DNA of 64,000 nt from assembly GCF_009711095.1 (NCBI RefSeq), contig NZ_WMJZ01000017.1, positions 1 through 64,000 of the forward strand, read 5' to 3'. Made by a program: the position numbers and the translations under genes. Each line of letters starts with the position of its first letter. Positions within the stretch are counted from its first letter, which is position 1. This document shows positions 32,927 through 41,880 of this stretch, piece by piece. The notes beneath the pieces were generated by a model. It was not told where the DNA came from and ran no database searches. It saw only the letters and a list, made by a program, of their open reading frames with translations. This stretch comes from Intestinirhabdus alba (GTDB taxonomy: Bacteria > Pseudomonadota > Gammaproteobacteria > Enterobacterales > Enterobacteriaceae).

Positions 32927-34489
32927 CTACTCCTCTTCGTCGTGGGCGGGCTGCGCTTTCACAATGCGCACCAGATCGACGCGGTAGTCGTTGGCTTCAA
33001 CAACGGTGATGTGCAGCGGCGCTACCTCGATGACATCGCCGACCTGCGGAATGCGCCCGTGGACGGCAATCACCAGCCCCGCCGCCGTGGCGACATCCTC
33101 ATCTTCATTCAGCAGATTGTCGAGGGCCAGCGCCTGCTGTAGCGCGTGCAGATCGGTGCCGCCCTTCACCAGCCAGCCGTCGCCGTCGGCAACAATTTCC
33201 GGCGTTTCGTCGGCGTCCGGGAACTCGCCGGCGATCGCTTCCAGCACGTCAAGGGGCGTCACCAGCCCCTGCACCATGCCAAACTCGTTGGTCACAATGA
33301 CGAAGCTGCCGCGCGCCCGGCGCAGTACCCCCAGCAGGTTGATCGGGTCCAGGGTTTCCGGCACCACGATCGCCGGCGAGGCGGCGGCGATGGCCGCCAC
33401 GTCCACGCCCTCTTCCAGCGCCACCAGCAGCTCTTTGGCCCGGACGATGCCGATAATTTCATCCAGCTCGCCGCGGCACACCGGAAAAAGGCTGTGTGGC
33501 GAAGAGAGCAGCTGCTCGCGGATCTCATCCACGCTCAGGGTGGCATCCACCCAGCTGATTTCACCCCGGGGCGTCATGATACCGCGCAGGGAGCGCGAGG
33601 CCAGGGTCAGCACGCCGTTAATCATATAGCGCTCCTCTTCGGCAAACGCCCCTTCCGGGATCGGCACCGGCGGAGCCTGGCTGTCCATTTCCGGCTGCAC
33701 CCCGGCCTGACGCCTGCCGCCCATCAGCCGCAGGATCGCGTCGGCGGTGCGCGCGCGCAGCGGCTGCGCGGACTGGTGGCGAATAAAGTTGCGGCGCGCA
33801 ATCTGGTTAAAGATCTCGATAACAATCGAGAAGCCGATGGCGGCGTACAGATAGCCCTTCGGAATATGGAAACCAAAGCCTTCGGCCACCAGGCTCAGAC
33901 CAATCATCAGCAGGAAGCTCAGACAGAGCACCACCACCGTCGGATGCTGGTTAACGAAGCGGGTCAGCGGCTTCGACGCCAGCAGCATCATTGCCATCGC
34001 AATCACCACCGCGGCCATCATCACCGGCAGGTGGTTCACCATCCCTACCGCGGTGATCACCGCATCCAGCGAAAAGACCGCGTCCAGCACCACAATCTGC
34101 GTCACCACCACCCAGAAGCTGGCGTAGCCCTTGCCGTGGCCGGCATCATGTTCACGGTTCTCCAGCCGTTCGTGCAGCTCAGTGGTCGCCTTGAACAGCA
34201 GAAAAATACCGCCCAGCAGCATGATCAGATCGCGGCCGGAGAAGCTGAGATCCATCACCGTAAACAGCGGTTTTGTCAGGGTGACCATCCACGAAATGAT
34301 GGAGAGCAGCCCCAGACGCATCACCAGCGCCAGCGACAGGCCAATCAGGCGCGCTTTATCCCGCTGTTTCGGCGGCAGCTTGTCCGCAAGGATAGCGATA
34401 AAAACCAGGTTGTCGATACCCAGCACAATTTCGAGGACCACCAGCGTAAGCAAACCGGCCCAAATCGAGGGGTCCATTAAGAATTCCAT
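32927..34489 (-). CDS. yoaE: TerC/CorC-domain inner membrane protein YoaE
   Basis: A 520-residue protein. The N-terminal TerC-type membrane domain (residues about 1-235) opens with [18 protein letters not shown] and contains FSLDAVITA; both segments carry the acidic motifs typical of TerC metal exporters. It is followed by a tandem CBS domain ([13 protein letters not shown] onwards) and a C-terminal CorC/HlyC-type domain. Possibly a metal ion exporter, but the substrate is not established. Leftward, divergent from manXYZ. Confidence 0.93.
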   Translation of the reverse strand: MEFLMDPSIWAGLLTLVVLEIVLGIDNLVFIAILADKLPPKQRDKARLIGLSLALVMRLGLLSIISWMVTLTKPLFTVMDLSFSGRDLIMLLGGIFLLFKATTELHERLENREHDAGHGKGYASFWVVVTQIVVLDAVFSLDAVITAVGMVNHLPVMMAAVVIAMAMMLLASKPLTRFVNQHPTVVVLCLSFLLMIGLSLVAEGFGFHIPKGYLYAAIGFSIVIEIFNQIARRNFIRHQSAQPLRARTADAILRLMGGRRQAGVQPEMDSQAPPVPIPEGAFAEEERYMINGVLTLASRSLRGIMTPRGEISWVDATLSVDEIREQLLSSPHSLFPVCRGELDEIIGIVRAKELLVALEEGVDVAAIAAASPAIVVPETLDPINLLGVLRRARGSFVIVTNEFGMVQGLVTPLDVLEAIAGEFPDADETPEIVADGDGWLVKGGTDLHALQQALALDNLLNEDEDVATAAGLVIAVHGRIPQVGDVIEVAPLHITVVEANDYRVDLVRIVKAQPAHDEEE

Positions 34490-34934
34490 GACGTACTCCT
34501 GCGAAAGGAATGGCTAAACGGCGTCCGGGATAACGAAGGCGTGAAGGTAATAAGTAATGTTAAGCGATGGCATACGGTGCCGGTCTGGCAGGCGCGTAAC
34601 GGCCTGAAGATGAAATGACGTCGGTGACGATCCATACGGTGGGCTACTGCCCTGTACTCCTTGCTAATTAAACGGAAGCTAAACATAGCAGAGGCCCCGG
34701 GCATTTGGCAAAAATTTACCGACCCTCGCACCGCCCTAAGCGAATAATTTACCGCGCGAAATATCTGTAACCAAAGTGAAATTACGGATCGTCATCAAAC
34801 GAATTAATCATTTCACAATCTAAAATAAATCTTGTGAATGCATTTTCCGTCGCCGTTATCGGGTATCGGGTTCTACAGACGACGACGCTACGCCATCCGT
34901 CATGTTGCTGGATTAACAATAAAGGAGGTAACAG
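34490..34934. promoter_or_regulatory. Divergent yoaE/manX control region
   Basis: 445 bases without a gene. The part near manX (34740-34850) is AT-rich and holds TGTGAATGCATTTTC, a half-matching CRP-like sequence, and TCATTTCACAATC, which shares TTTCAC with Mlc operators. In E. coli manXYZ is controlled by CRP, Mlc and NagC. The individual sites here are weak matches. AAAGGAGGT (34921-34929) is the strong manX ribosome site. Confidence 0.4.
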
Positions 34935-35894
34935 GTGACCATTGCTATTGTGATAGGCACGCACGGTTGGGCCGCGGAGCAGCTGCTTAAAACGGCAGAA
35001 ATGCTGCTGGGCGAGCAGGAAAACGTCGGCTGGATCGACTTTGTTCCGGGTGAAAACGCCGAAACGCTGATCGAAAAATATCACGCCCGGTTAGCGCAGC
35101 TTGATACCAACAAAGGGGTGCTGTTCCTGGTCGACACCTGGGGCGGCAGCCCGTTCAACGCCGCCAGCCGCATTGTCGTCGACCACGCACAGTACGAGGT
35201 GGTGGCCGGCGTTAACATCCCGATGCTGGTAGAGACACTGATGGCCCGCGACGACGACCCGGCCTTTGACGAGCTGGTCCAGCTTGCCGTTGAGACCGGC
35301 CGCGAGGGCGTGAAGGCGCTGAAGGCGAAGCCGGCCCCGGCTCCCGCTCCCGCAGCGGTCACGCCGGAAGCGGCTCCGGTGAAGTCGATGGGAGTGAACG
35401 ACTCTATGACCATCGGCCTCGCCCGCATTGACGATCGCCTGATTCACGGCCAGGTAGCCACCCGCTGGACGAAAGAGACCAACGTCAGCCGCATCATCGT
35501 CGTCAGCGATGAAGTGGCCGCCGATACCGTCCGTAAAACCCTGCTGACCCAGGTCGCGCCCCCCGGGGTTACCGCCCACGTCGTTGACGTTGCCAAAATG
35601 ATTCGCGTTTATAACAACCCAAAATACGCGGGCGAGCGGGTCATGCTGCTGTTCACCAACCCGACCGACGTAGAGCGCGTTGTGGAGGGCGGCGTCAGGG
35701 TAACCTCCGTAAACATTGGCGGCATGGCCTGGCGTCAGGGACGAACCCAGGTGAACAACGCGGTTTCCGTTGATGAGAAAGATATCGCCGCATTCAGAAA
35801 GCTCCACGCCCGCGGGATTGAGCTGGAAGTACGCAAAGTGTCTACCGATCAGCGGCTAAATATGATGGATCTGCTCGCCAAAGTGGCGAAATGA
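34935..35894 (+). CDS. manX: Mannose PTS enzyme IIAB
   Basis: Cytoplasmic phosphocarrier of the mannose/glucosamine phosphotransferase system. The EIIA domain holds the phosphorylated His10 (GTHGW). An Ala/Pro linker lies at about 131-150, and the EIIB domain holds His171 in DRLIHGQ. Start is GTG 34935 behind the strong site AAAGGAGGT. 319 residues; the linker is slightly shorter than in E. coli. First gene of manXYZ. Confidence 0.97.
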   Translation: MTIAIVIGTHGWAAEQLLKTAEMLLGEQENVGWIDFVPGENAETLIEKYHARLAQLDTNKGVLFLVDTWGGSPFNAASRIVVDHAQYEVVAGVNIPMLVETLMARDDDPAFDELVQLAVETGREGVKALKAKPAPAPAPAAVTPEAAPVKSMGVNDSMTIGLARIDDRLIHGQVATRWTKETNVSRIIVVSDEVAADTVRKTLLTQVAPPGVTAHVVDVAKMIRVYNNPKYAGERVMLLFTNPTDVERVVEGGVRVTSVNIGGMAWRQGRTQVNNAVSVDEKDIAAFRKLHARGIELEVRKVSTDQRLNMMDLLAKVAK

Positions 35895-35949
35895 CCCTCC
35901 GGCCTTTCTTTCGTTTTCCCCCAGTCTGCATAGCAAGAGGAGAAGTACA

Positions 35950-36750
35950 ATGGAGATCGCCACGCTTCAGATTGTGCTGGTGTTCATCGTCGCCTGTATC
36001 GCCGGGATGGAATCGGTACTCGATGAATTTCAGTTCCACCGGCCGCTGGTGGCCTGTACGCTAATCGGTGCCGTACTCGGCGATATGAAAACCGGGATTA
36101 TCATCGGCGGCACCCTGGAGATGATTGCCCTCGGCTGGATGAACATCGGTGCCGCCGTGGCACCAGATGCCGCGCTGGCATCTATTATCTCTACCGTTCT
36201 GGTTATCGCCGGCCATCAGAGCATTGGTGCCGGGATCGCGCTGGCCATTCCGCTGGCGGCGGCGGGCCAGGTGCTGACCATCATCGTACGAACCATTACC
36301 GTGGCGTTCCAGCACGCGGCGGACAAGGCGGCCGAAAGCGGTAACCTGACGGCGCTCTCCTGGCTGCACGTCTCATCCCTGTTCCTGCAGGCGATGCGCA
36401 TCGCCATTCCGGCGGTTATCGTCGCCATCTCCGTGGGCACCAGCGAAGTGCAGAACATGCTGAACGCCATTCCGGAAGTGGTGACCGGCGGTCTGAACAT
36501 CGCCGGCGGCATGATCGTCGTCGTCGGCTATGCCATGGTCATCAATATGATGCGCGCAGGCTATCTGATGCCGTTCTTCTATCTCGGTTTCGTCACCGCC
36601 GCCTTTACTAACTTCAACCTCGTGGCCCTTGGGGCGATCGGCGCGGTAATGGCCATCCTCTACATTCAGCTCAGCCCGAAATACAACCGCCCGGGGGCCT
36701 CGCCGACGCAGGCCGTCGGCAGCGACGATCCCGATAACGAACTGGACTAA
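35950..36750 (+). CDS. manY: Mannose PTS permease IIC
   Basis: Membrane component IIC of the mannose PTS, 266 residues, strongly hydrophobic, with the family signatures GIIIGGTLEMIALGW and GAAVAPDAALAS. Together with ManZ it forms the sugar channel; in E. coli the same pair also serves phage lambda DNA entry and some microcins. AAGAGGAGAAG precedes ATG 35950. Confidence 0.97.
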   Translation: MEIATLQIVLVFIVACIAGMESVLDEFQFHRPLVACTLIGAVLGDMKTGIIIGGTLEMIALGWMNIGAAVAPDAALASIISTVLVIAGHQSIGAGIALAIPLAAAGQVLTIIVRTITVAFQHAADKAAESGNLTALSWLHVSSLFLQAMRIAIPAVIVAISVGTSEVQNMLNAIPEVVTGGLNIAGGMIVVVGYAMVINMMRAGYLMPFFYLGFVTAAFTNFNLVALGAIGAVMAILYIQLSPKYNRPGASPTQAVGSDDPDNELD

Positions 36751-36762
36751 CAGGTGAACAAA

Positions 36763-37614
36763 ATGGTTGATATGACAAAGACTACCGGTGAGAAAAAGCT
36801 CACGCAGAGCGATATCCGCGGCGTGTTCATCCGTTCTAACCTGTTTCAGGGATCGTGGAACTTCGAACGTATGCAGGCGCTGGGCTTCTGTTTTTCGATG
36901 GTGCCGGCGATCCGCCGCCTCTACCCGGAGAATAACGACGCGCGCAGACAGGCCATCAAGCGGCACCTGGAGTTTTTTAATACCCATCCCTACGTGGCAG
37001 CCCCGGTGCTGGGCGTCACCCTGGCAATGGAAGAGCAGCGTGCTAACGGCGCGGAAATCGACGACGGCGCTATCAATGGCATCAAGGTCGGCCTGATGGG
37101 GCCGCTGGCGGGCGTGGGCGATCCTATCTTCTGGGGAACCGTGCGCCCGGTGTTTGCCGCGCTGGGGGCGGGCATCGCCATGAGCGGCAGCCTGCTCGGC
37201 CCGCTGCTGTTCTTTATTTTGTTCAACCTGGTACGCCTGGGAACCCGCTACTACGGCGTAGCCTACGGCTACCGCAAAGGGGTAAACATCGTCCAGGATA
37301 TGGGCGGCGGCTTTCTGCAGAAGCTGACCGAAGGGGCATCGATTCTCGGCCTGTTTGTGATGGGGGCGCTGGTCAATAAGTGGACGCACGTTAATATCCC
37401 GCTGGTGGTGTCGCGTATCACCGACCAGACGGGCAAAGAGAATGTCACCACCGTGCAGACGATTCTTGACCAGCTGATGCCGGGCCTGGTGCCGCTGCTG
37501 CTGACCTTTGCCTGCATGTGGCTGCTGCGGAAAAAAGTCAACCCGCTGTGGATCATCATCGGCTTTTTTATCATCGGCATCGTCGGCTACGCCGCCGGGC
37601 TGCTGGGTCAGTGA
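36763..37614 (+). CDS. manZ: Mannose PTS permease IID
   Basis: Component IID of the mannose PTS, about 283 residues. It contains [18 protein letters not shown] and [13 protein letters not shown], typical of the family, with a C-terminal membrane segment. ATG 36763 is preferred because CAGGTG lies about 6 bases upstream; GTG 36754, three codons earlier, overlaps that site, although longer annotations exist for relatives. It follows manY closely. Confidence 0.95.
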   Translation: MVDMTKTTGEKKLTQSDIRGVFIRSNLFQGSWNFERMQALGFCFSMVPAIRRLYPENNDARRQAIKRHLEFFNTHPYVAAPVLGVTLAMEEQRANGAEIDDGAINGIKVGLMGPLAGVGDPIFWGTVRPVFAALGAGIAMSGSLLGPLLFFILFNLVRLGTRYYGVAYGYRKGVNIVQDMGGGFLQKLTEGASILGLFVMGALVNKWTHVNIPLVVSRITDQTGKENVTTVQTILDQLMPGLVPLLLTFACMWLLRKKVNPLWIIIGFFIIGIVGYAAGLLGQ

Positions 37615-37628
37615 TCTTCGCGCAGACC

Positions 37629-37650
37629 GCCGGGGCGCTGGCCCCGGCGT
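37629..37650 (+). terminator. Hairpin after manZ
   Basis: GCCGGGGC and GCCCCGGC pair around a short loop between manZ and yobD. It has no long T run, so some read-through into yobD is likely. Confidence 0.55.
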
Positions 37651-37666
37651 GTTATCAGGAGAAGAG

Positions 37667-38125
37667 ATGGCCGCCACCAACCTGACGCTGATACTTTTCA
37701 TTATTATTTTGCTGGCGTACGCCCTTTACGACCAGATCGTCGTGCCCCGCCGCCGCGGCCCTGCCCTGCTGTCCATTCCGCTGCTGCGACGCACCCGCGC
37801 CGACGGCGCTATTTTTATCGGGCTGGTCATCCTCCTTATTTGCAATAACCTCGCGGGCGGCGGCCCGCCAACCACCACCTGGTTATTAAGCGTCCTGGCG
37901 CTGACGGGATTATATCTGTTCTGGCTTCGTACGCCAAAAATCCACTTCAAAGCGCAGGGCTTTCTTTTCGCCGGCGCGTGGACAGAATATAAGCAAATTA
38001 AGGAGATGAATTTATCGGCAGACGGCGTGCTGGTTGTGCAATTAGAGCGGCGGCGGCTGCTTATTCGCGTAAAGAATATAAGCAGCCTGGAGAAGATATA
38101 TGATTTTTTAGTAAACAATCAATAA
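37667..38125 (+). CDS. yobD: YobD family inner membrane protein (DUF986)
   Basis: A 152-residue protein with two or three hydrophobic helices in its first 90 residues and a basic C-terminal cytoplasmic part ([14 protein letters not shown]). Function unknown. The start ATG 37667 has AGGAGAAG upstream and gives the length of E. coli YobD. It lies downstream of manZ on the same strand, as in relatives. Confidence 0.92.
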   Translation: MAATNLTLILFIIILLAYALYDQIVVPRRRGPALLSIPLLRRTRADGAIFIGLVILLICNNLAGGGPPTTTWLLSVLALTGLYLFWLRTPKIHFKAQGFLFAGAWTEYKQIKEMNLSADGVLVVQLERRRLLIRVKNISSLEKIYDFLVNNQ

Positions 38126-38243
38126 GTTAAGAATTTTTACGCCGCTATTTTAGCCCTGTGTACTTAACCTTATCTATAGTCAGGGCTATATTTCACAGGC
38201 AAAAATGTTATTATTTTTAACGTTCTGTCAATATATAAATCTT

Positions 38244-38259
38244 AATGAAAATCATTTTC
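38244..38259 (+). promoter_or_regulatory. Fur-box-like operator upstream of mntP
   Basis: AATGAAAATCATTTTC within an AT-rich stretch resembles the iron-responsive Fur box (GATAATGATAATCATTATC) with its central ATGAxAATCATT pattern. It is about 85 bases before the riboswitch start. Fur and MntR have both been linked to mntP control in E. coli. I did not find a clear MntR site. Confidence 0.55.
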
Positions 38260-38329
38260 AAATAGAAATAAAAGAATATTTCCCGTTTATTGTTTTATCT
38301 TCGCCAAATATGTTATGGTTGCGCCGTCA

Positions 38330-38525
38330 TTTGGGGAGTAGCCAATTTCCAGTCTGCGGAAATGTACGTGTCAACATACTCGTTGCAAAACGTGGCGCGT
38401 ACGGACTGAAAAGTGATTTCAGTCAGGCGAGACCATAGGCACATCAACTGCTATGCATGGTCGCCGAACGCGGCGTTTCGCCATGCATGTTTGCTGGGGG
38501 CAGTAGATGTGTTTTATGGAACCCC
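38330..38525 (+). promoter_or_regulatory. yybP-ykoY manganese riboswitch in the mntP leader
   Basis: The leader contains the two conserved blocks of the yybP-ykoY aptamer: TTGGGGAGTAGCC at 38331 and CAGGCGAGACCATAGGC around 38424-38440. A paired arm lies between (GTACG..CGTACGGACTG). A second hairpin region with CATGCATGG repeats precedes the coding start. In E. coli the mntP leader is a Mn2+-responsive member of this class that turns expression on. The position and motifs agree. Confidence 0.9.
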
Positions 38526-38541
38526 CGGTCAGGACGCTCGC

Positions 38542-39105
38542 ATGAATATTACCGCAACCGTACTTCTCGCTTTTGGCATGTCAATGGATGCTTTTGCCGC
38601 GTCGATTGGCAAGGGTGCCACGCTGCATAAACCTAAATTCTCTGAAGCGCTGCGCACCGGCCTGATTTTCGGTGCCGTCGAGACCCTCACCCCGCTGGTG
38701 GGCTGGGTCATGGGCGTGCTGGCAAACAAATTTGTTCTGGAGTGGAGCCACTGGATCGCCTTCGTGCTGCTGGTCTTTCTGGGCGGACGCATGGTGATTG
38801 AGGGGCTGCGCGAAGGTGATGAGGAAGCCAGCCCCCCCCAGCGCCACGGTTTCTGGCTGCTGGTCACCACCGCTATCGCTACCAGCCTTGATGCGTTGGC
38901 CGTCGGCATCGGGCTGGCTTTCCTGCAGGTCAATATTATCGCTACCGCGCTGGCTATCGGCTGCGCCACGCTGATCATGTCCACCCTGGGAATGATGATC
39001 GGCCGCTTTATAGGCCCTCTTCTCGGTAAACGGGCGGAGATCGTTGGCGGGCTGGTGCTGATCGGCATCGGTGCCCAGATCCTCTGGGCGCATTTCCACG
39101 GCTAA
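38542..39105 (+). CDS. mntP: Manganese efflux pump MntP
   Basis: A six-helix inner-membrane exporter, 187 residues. The two DUF204-type repeats carry the conserved aspartates in [14 protein letters not shown] and [14 protein letters not shown]. Expelling Mn2+ protects against manganese excess. The start at ATG 38542 gives [12 protein letters not shown] as in relatives; the upstream in-frame ATG at 38413 lies inside the riboswitch. Its stop overlaps the end of convergent rlmA. Confidence 0.97.
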   Translation: MNITATVLLAFGMSMDAFAASIGKGATLHKPKFSEALRTGLIFGAVETLTPLVGWVMGVLANKFVLEWSHWIAFVLLVFLGGRMVIEGLREGDEEASPPQRHGFWLLVTTAIATSLDALAVGIGLAFLQVNIIATALAIGCATLIMSTLGMMIGRFIGPLLGKRAEIVGGLVLIGIGAQILWAHFHG

Positions 39106-39911
39106 GGGGTTCGCTGCCAGAGGTGAACGCTGAAGTCCGTCTGGCAGCTGAACGTCTCCCTTTCCGCCAGCTGCTGCCATACTTCCGGCTTCGCCCGCCA
39201 GGCAAAGGGCGTCATCTGCAGCAGCGCCACCGCCTCGCTACCGCTCAGCTGCATCTCATAGCCCAGCGCAAGATCCTGCCGCAACGTAAAGCCCGTAAGC
39301 TGCTCAGCATACGGCGCATGTAAACGCACCTCATCATAGATTAACCCCTTCAGCGCCATCAGGTGACGCGGTCCAGGCGTGGCGGTGATAACCCAGCCTC
39401 CGGGCTTTACTACCCGCGCCAGCTCCTCTGCTTTACAGGGAGCGTAAATGCGGACCACGGCGTCCATGCCGGCGTCGGCAAACGGCAGGCGATGGCTTGA
39501 CGCCACGCAGAAGCTCACCTGCGGGTAGCGCTTTGCGGCAGCCTTAACGGCAACTCTTGCCACATCAAGACCAAAGACGGCCGCCTCCGGCAGCGCGTCG
39601 GCAAAAGCGTGGGTGTAATACCCTTCACCGCAGCCGATATCCAGAACCGTCGCGGCCCGCCCGTCCGGCAGCCGGGCCAGCGCGTCTACGATGGCATCGC
39701 GCAGCGGCTGATAGTGTCCGGCGTCGAGAAACGCCCGGCGCGCCTGCATCATCTGCGGGCTGTCGCCCGGATCGCGCGAGCGCTTATGCTGAACCGGCAG
39801 CAGGTTGACATATCCCTCTTTCGCCACATCAAACTGATGCCGCTGCGGACAAACGAAACTGCTTTTAACCTGTGCGAGAGGCTGATGACAGAGGGGACAG
39901 CTAAAGGACAT
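39102..39911 (-). CDS. rlmA: 23S rRNA (guanine745-N1)-methyltransferase
   Basis: SAM-dependent enzyme that methylates G745 in helix 35 of 23S rRNA. The N-terminal zinc site is Cys5, Cys8, Cys21, His25 (CPLCHQ, CPQRH). The SAM motif I is [12 protein letters not shown]. 269 residues, as in E. coli RlmA (RrmA). It converges with mntP with a 4-base overlap. Confidence 0.95.
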   Translation of the reverse strand: MSFSCPLCHQPLAQVKSSFVCPQRHQFDVAKEGYVNLLPVQHKRSRDPGDSPQMMQARRAFLDAGHYQPLRDAIVDALARLPDGRAATVLDIGCGEGYYTHAFADALPEAAVFGLDVARVAVKAAAKRYPQVSFCVASSHRLPFADAGMDAVVRIYAPCKAEELARVVKPGGWVITATPGPRHLMALKGLIYDEVRLHAPYAEQLTGFTLRQDLALGYEMQLSGSEAVALLQMTPFAWRAKPEVWQQLAERETFSCQTDFSVHLWQRTP

Positions 39912-40247
39912 GGTAACTCCGGCGGGGGACTTAAAGGGCGCAAGTGTAGCGTGATTTACGCCGTGGGAAAATCATTTACGCCTCGCGGCCATTGCGCTGG
40001 CGCATCAGGCGGCACGCCCGGTAATCCACCGGATGCAGCCATTTCCCTTACCAGGCTGAATACTGGCAGCGGGATCGCCGTGGTGGATAAGCGGTTGGTG
40101 CCGCGATGGCTGCCGCCGGTTCTCCCGCCTTTGTTAATTTCCGCGGGTGTACCGCGCAGAGAAACAGCACAGACTAAAAAGCCCCGCGTCGGCGAGGCTT
40201 TCAAACTAAGATTTGTTGCGCCTGAGCGCTTCAGGCCAGTGATTCGA
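39912..40247. other. Intergenic region between rlmA and cspC
   Basis: 336 bases. I see no gene. It contains the cspC terminator at its right end, and GCGCATCAGGCGGCA near 39997, which loosely recalls the CATCAGGC core of repeat family B but without a partner end. Confidence 0.4.
40176..40202 (-). terminator. cspC terminator
   Basis: Read on the minus strand, AAAGCCTCGC and GCGGGGCTTT pair around a short loop, followed by further T residues. It lies about 46 bases past the cspC stop. Confidence 0.85.
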
Positions 40248-40457
40248 TCAGATAGCCGTTACGTTAACAGCAGCCGGGCCTTTCTGGCCGTCCTGAATTT
40301 CGAACTCAACGTTCTGGCCTTCAGCCAGGGTTTTGAAGCCGTTGCCCTGGATAGCGGAGAAGTGTACAAACACATCTTTGCTGCCGTCAGCCGGGGTAAT
40401 GAAGCCAAAACCTTTAGATTCGTTGAACCACTTAACTTGACCTTTAATCTTTGCCAT
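40248..40457 (-). CDS. cspC: Cold-shock family protein CspC
   Basis: A 69-residue single cold-shock domain, RNA-binding and constitutively expressed. RNP1 is KGFGFI and RNP2 is VFVHF. The sequence appears essentially identical to E. coli CspC from [10 protein letters not shown] onward; a two-residue extension upstream is not used. It stabilises transcripts and acts as a transcription antiterminator. It is 80 bases downstream of yobF, likely on the same mRNA. Confidence 0.98.
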
Positions 40458-40537
40458 TTGCAAAATTCCTTAGACTGTTTTCTTTGCCTCGCGGGCAACT
40501 TAGATAAAACCGACACATTACTGCTTGAGGCACTAAT

Positions 40538-40612
40538 TTAAAGCTCGGCAGAGAAGCGGTATTCAACGACAACGTGTTTACTCAGGACTTCTTTACTGAA
40601 AATGCCACACAT
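40538..40612 (-). CDS. yobF: YobF small protein, apparently shortened to 24 residues
   Basis: The minus strand reads [20 protein letters not shown] and then SAEL before TAA. The first 23 residues match E. coli YobF (47 residues), a heat-shock and stress small protein encoded just upstream of cspC. After the stop the same frame continues with NVSVLSKLPAR, resembling the YobF C-terminal half (NVSVLSMLCLRAKK), and then runs open into cspC. So either a nonsense change has cut the protein in half or the short form is normal in this genus. The reading frame is too short for most gene finders. Confidence 0.75.
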   Translation of the reverse strand: MCGIFSKEVLSKHVVVEYRFSAEL

Positions 40613-40865
40613 AAACAGAACTGTACCTCGTTTAACCCAAATGTGTTATCACATACAACGTAAAATATGGCAAGCCATTTTTAAACGTGTCTCGATCGGT
40701 CGCACAAATCACGTGAATCACCCTCGGCGGCCTGCGCAGCTATGCGCCGGAGCGCGCAAAATATATTCCCGTCTCATTGCTGCCGTGCTTTCAAAGCGCC
40801 GGCTGACTGAAAGTCATTTTTACCATAGCTCACGGGTTTCAATTCTTCCAGGTCATCTCTTCCTT

Positions 40866-40910
40866 AAAATAATTCAACCTGTATACCCGTCCTGTTTCAG
40901 GCTGCATGAA
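40866..40910. repeat. Repeat family A fragment
   Basis: AAATAATTCAACCTG is followed by TATACCCGTCCTGTTTCAGG and CTGCATG. It looks like two family A arms brought together with the interior lost. Confidence 0.5.
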
Positions 40911-40976
40911 GGGGGAAACAGGCACCCGCGCGAAGCTATATCAGCCGCCTGCCGCTACGTCTGTGTTTTTACATCG

Positions 40977-41002
40977 GAAAAGCCCGGCGTGCGGGCCGGG
41001 TT
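40977..41002 (-). terminator. yebO terminator
   Basis: Minus strand: AACCCGGC and GCCGGGCTT pair around a 6-base loop, followed by TTTT. About 50 bases past the yebO stop. Confidence 0.75.
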
Positions 41003-41053
41003 AAAAGGGTGGCATCACGCTACCGCGTGGTCCTGATTTGACGTCACTCGCCG

Positions 41054-41338
41054 TCAGCGCTCGGCGATCAGACGGATAATATCTTCATCCTGGGGCGTTT
41101 TCTTAGCCGCCGTCTCTCCCGCGGATTTTTCCGGCTCATTTGCCTCACAGAGTCGACGCAGCAGCGCGTTTTGCCGCTTTTGCTGTTCCAGTAACGCCTC
41201 CAGCAGCGCGATCTGCTCGTTTATTCGCGAGCTGCTGCGATTAACAAAGAACCACAGCGCCAGACCGACGACCAGAGCGACCGCCGATACCAGCAGTGAC
41301 CCAAAAGTAAACGCGCCGGAATTCAAAACTTCGTTCAT
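41054..41338 (-). CDS. yebO: YebO family small membrane protein
   Basis: About 94 residues: one N-terminal membrane helix (LLVSAVALVVGLALWFFV), a coiled-coil-like charged segment (INEQIALLEALLEQQKRQN), and an acidic tail ending EDIIRLIAER. Function unknown. I begin at ATG 41338 (MNEVLNSGAF), which matches E. coli YebO and has a GGGG site upstream; the nine residues before it are not conserved. It lies 74 bases downstream of mgrB. Confidence 0.92.
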   Translation of the reverse strand: MNEVLNSGAFTFGSLLVSAVALVVGLALWFFVNRSSSRINEQIALLEALLEQQKRQNALLRRLCEANEPEKSAGETAAKKTPQDEDIIRLIAER

Positions 41339-41412
41339 TTCACCCCCTAAACGTTGACGGAGCATTCTATCACCGCCGCATCAGAAGGGAATCGGTGGTT
41401 GTAAAAATGGTA

Positions 41413-41556
41413 TCACCAGGGAATGAACTTATTGATGGCGCAAATTCCGTTGAAAAACGGCACATCCTGATCGCACATCACATTGAAAAATTGCATCCAG
41501 AGCAGCAGGCAGACAAGGACAATAGCGATCAAAATTAGCCAGCGATACTTTTTCAC
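41413..41556 (-). CDS. mgrB: PhoP/PhoQ feedback inhibitor MgrB
   Basis: A 47-residue inner-membrane peptide that binds PhoQ in the periplasm and dampens its kinase activity. It reads [20 protein letters not shown] for the helix, then a periplasmic tail with Cys28 (MCDQDV) and Cys39 ([11 protein letters not shown]), the pair needed for function. The start is GTG 41556 with GGAG 6 bases upstream; an ATG two codons earlier has no room for a ribosome site. The gene is intact. It is too short for the usual ORF cut-offs. Confidence 0.95.
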   Translation of the reverse strand: MKKYRWLILIAIVLVCLLLWMQFFNVMCDQDVPFFNGICAINKFIPW

Positions 41557-41880
41557 ACCCATCTCCACGTAACCCCTTTACTCTATCACCTGACATAGCC
41601 AGACCCGCGATGCCCGCAGGTTTAACGACTCTTTCAGGATCGTCCACGGGGAACAAAGGGCATTCCGGCTAAGCTAAAACAATAAGCATCAGGCAGAGCG
41701 AAAGACGTCTGTTGTTCGCGTAAGCGCTGCGGGAACACTGGACAATGCTGCCAGAGATTAACACCAGGCGGTCGCCTCCACCACACCGCTCTCGTTCGGG
41801 GCGGCGGATTCCATGTGCCTCTCCCCATAATAAAAAACTGCCGGAGACGCGCTCCGACAGTTTTTATCGCTACGCCTGGC
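41557..41880. other. Intergenic region between mgrB and kdgR
   Basis: 324 bases. It contains the kdgR terminator at 41832 and the mgrB promoter area. The yobH gene found here in E. coli was not recognised in any frame. Confidence 0.45.
41832..41866. terminator. kdgR terminator, bidirectional
   Basis: AAAAACTG.CGGAG pairs with CTCCG.CAGTTTTT around a 5-base loop, with A and T runs on both sides. Lies 14 bases past the kdgR stop. Confidence 0.9.

Larger units (their letters stand above)
40613..41053. other. Intergenic region between yobF and yebO
   Basis: 441 bases. The yobF-proximal 200 bases are AT-rich and should hold the yobF-cspC promoter. A family A repeat end lies at 40866-40910 and the yebO terminator near 40977. 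No coding sequence was recognised. Confidence 0.5.

Noticed and set aside
33146-34480. 444-codon plus-strand frame opposite yoaE
   Set aside because: Low-complexity His/Gln-rich antisense translation typical of a shadow frame over a well-supported gene.
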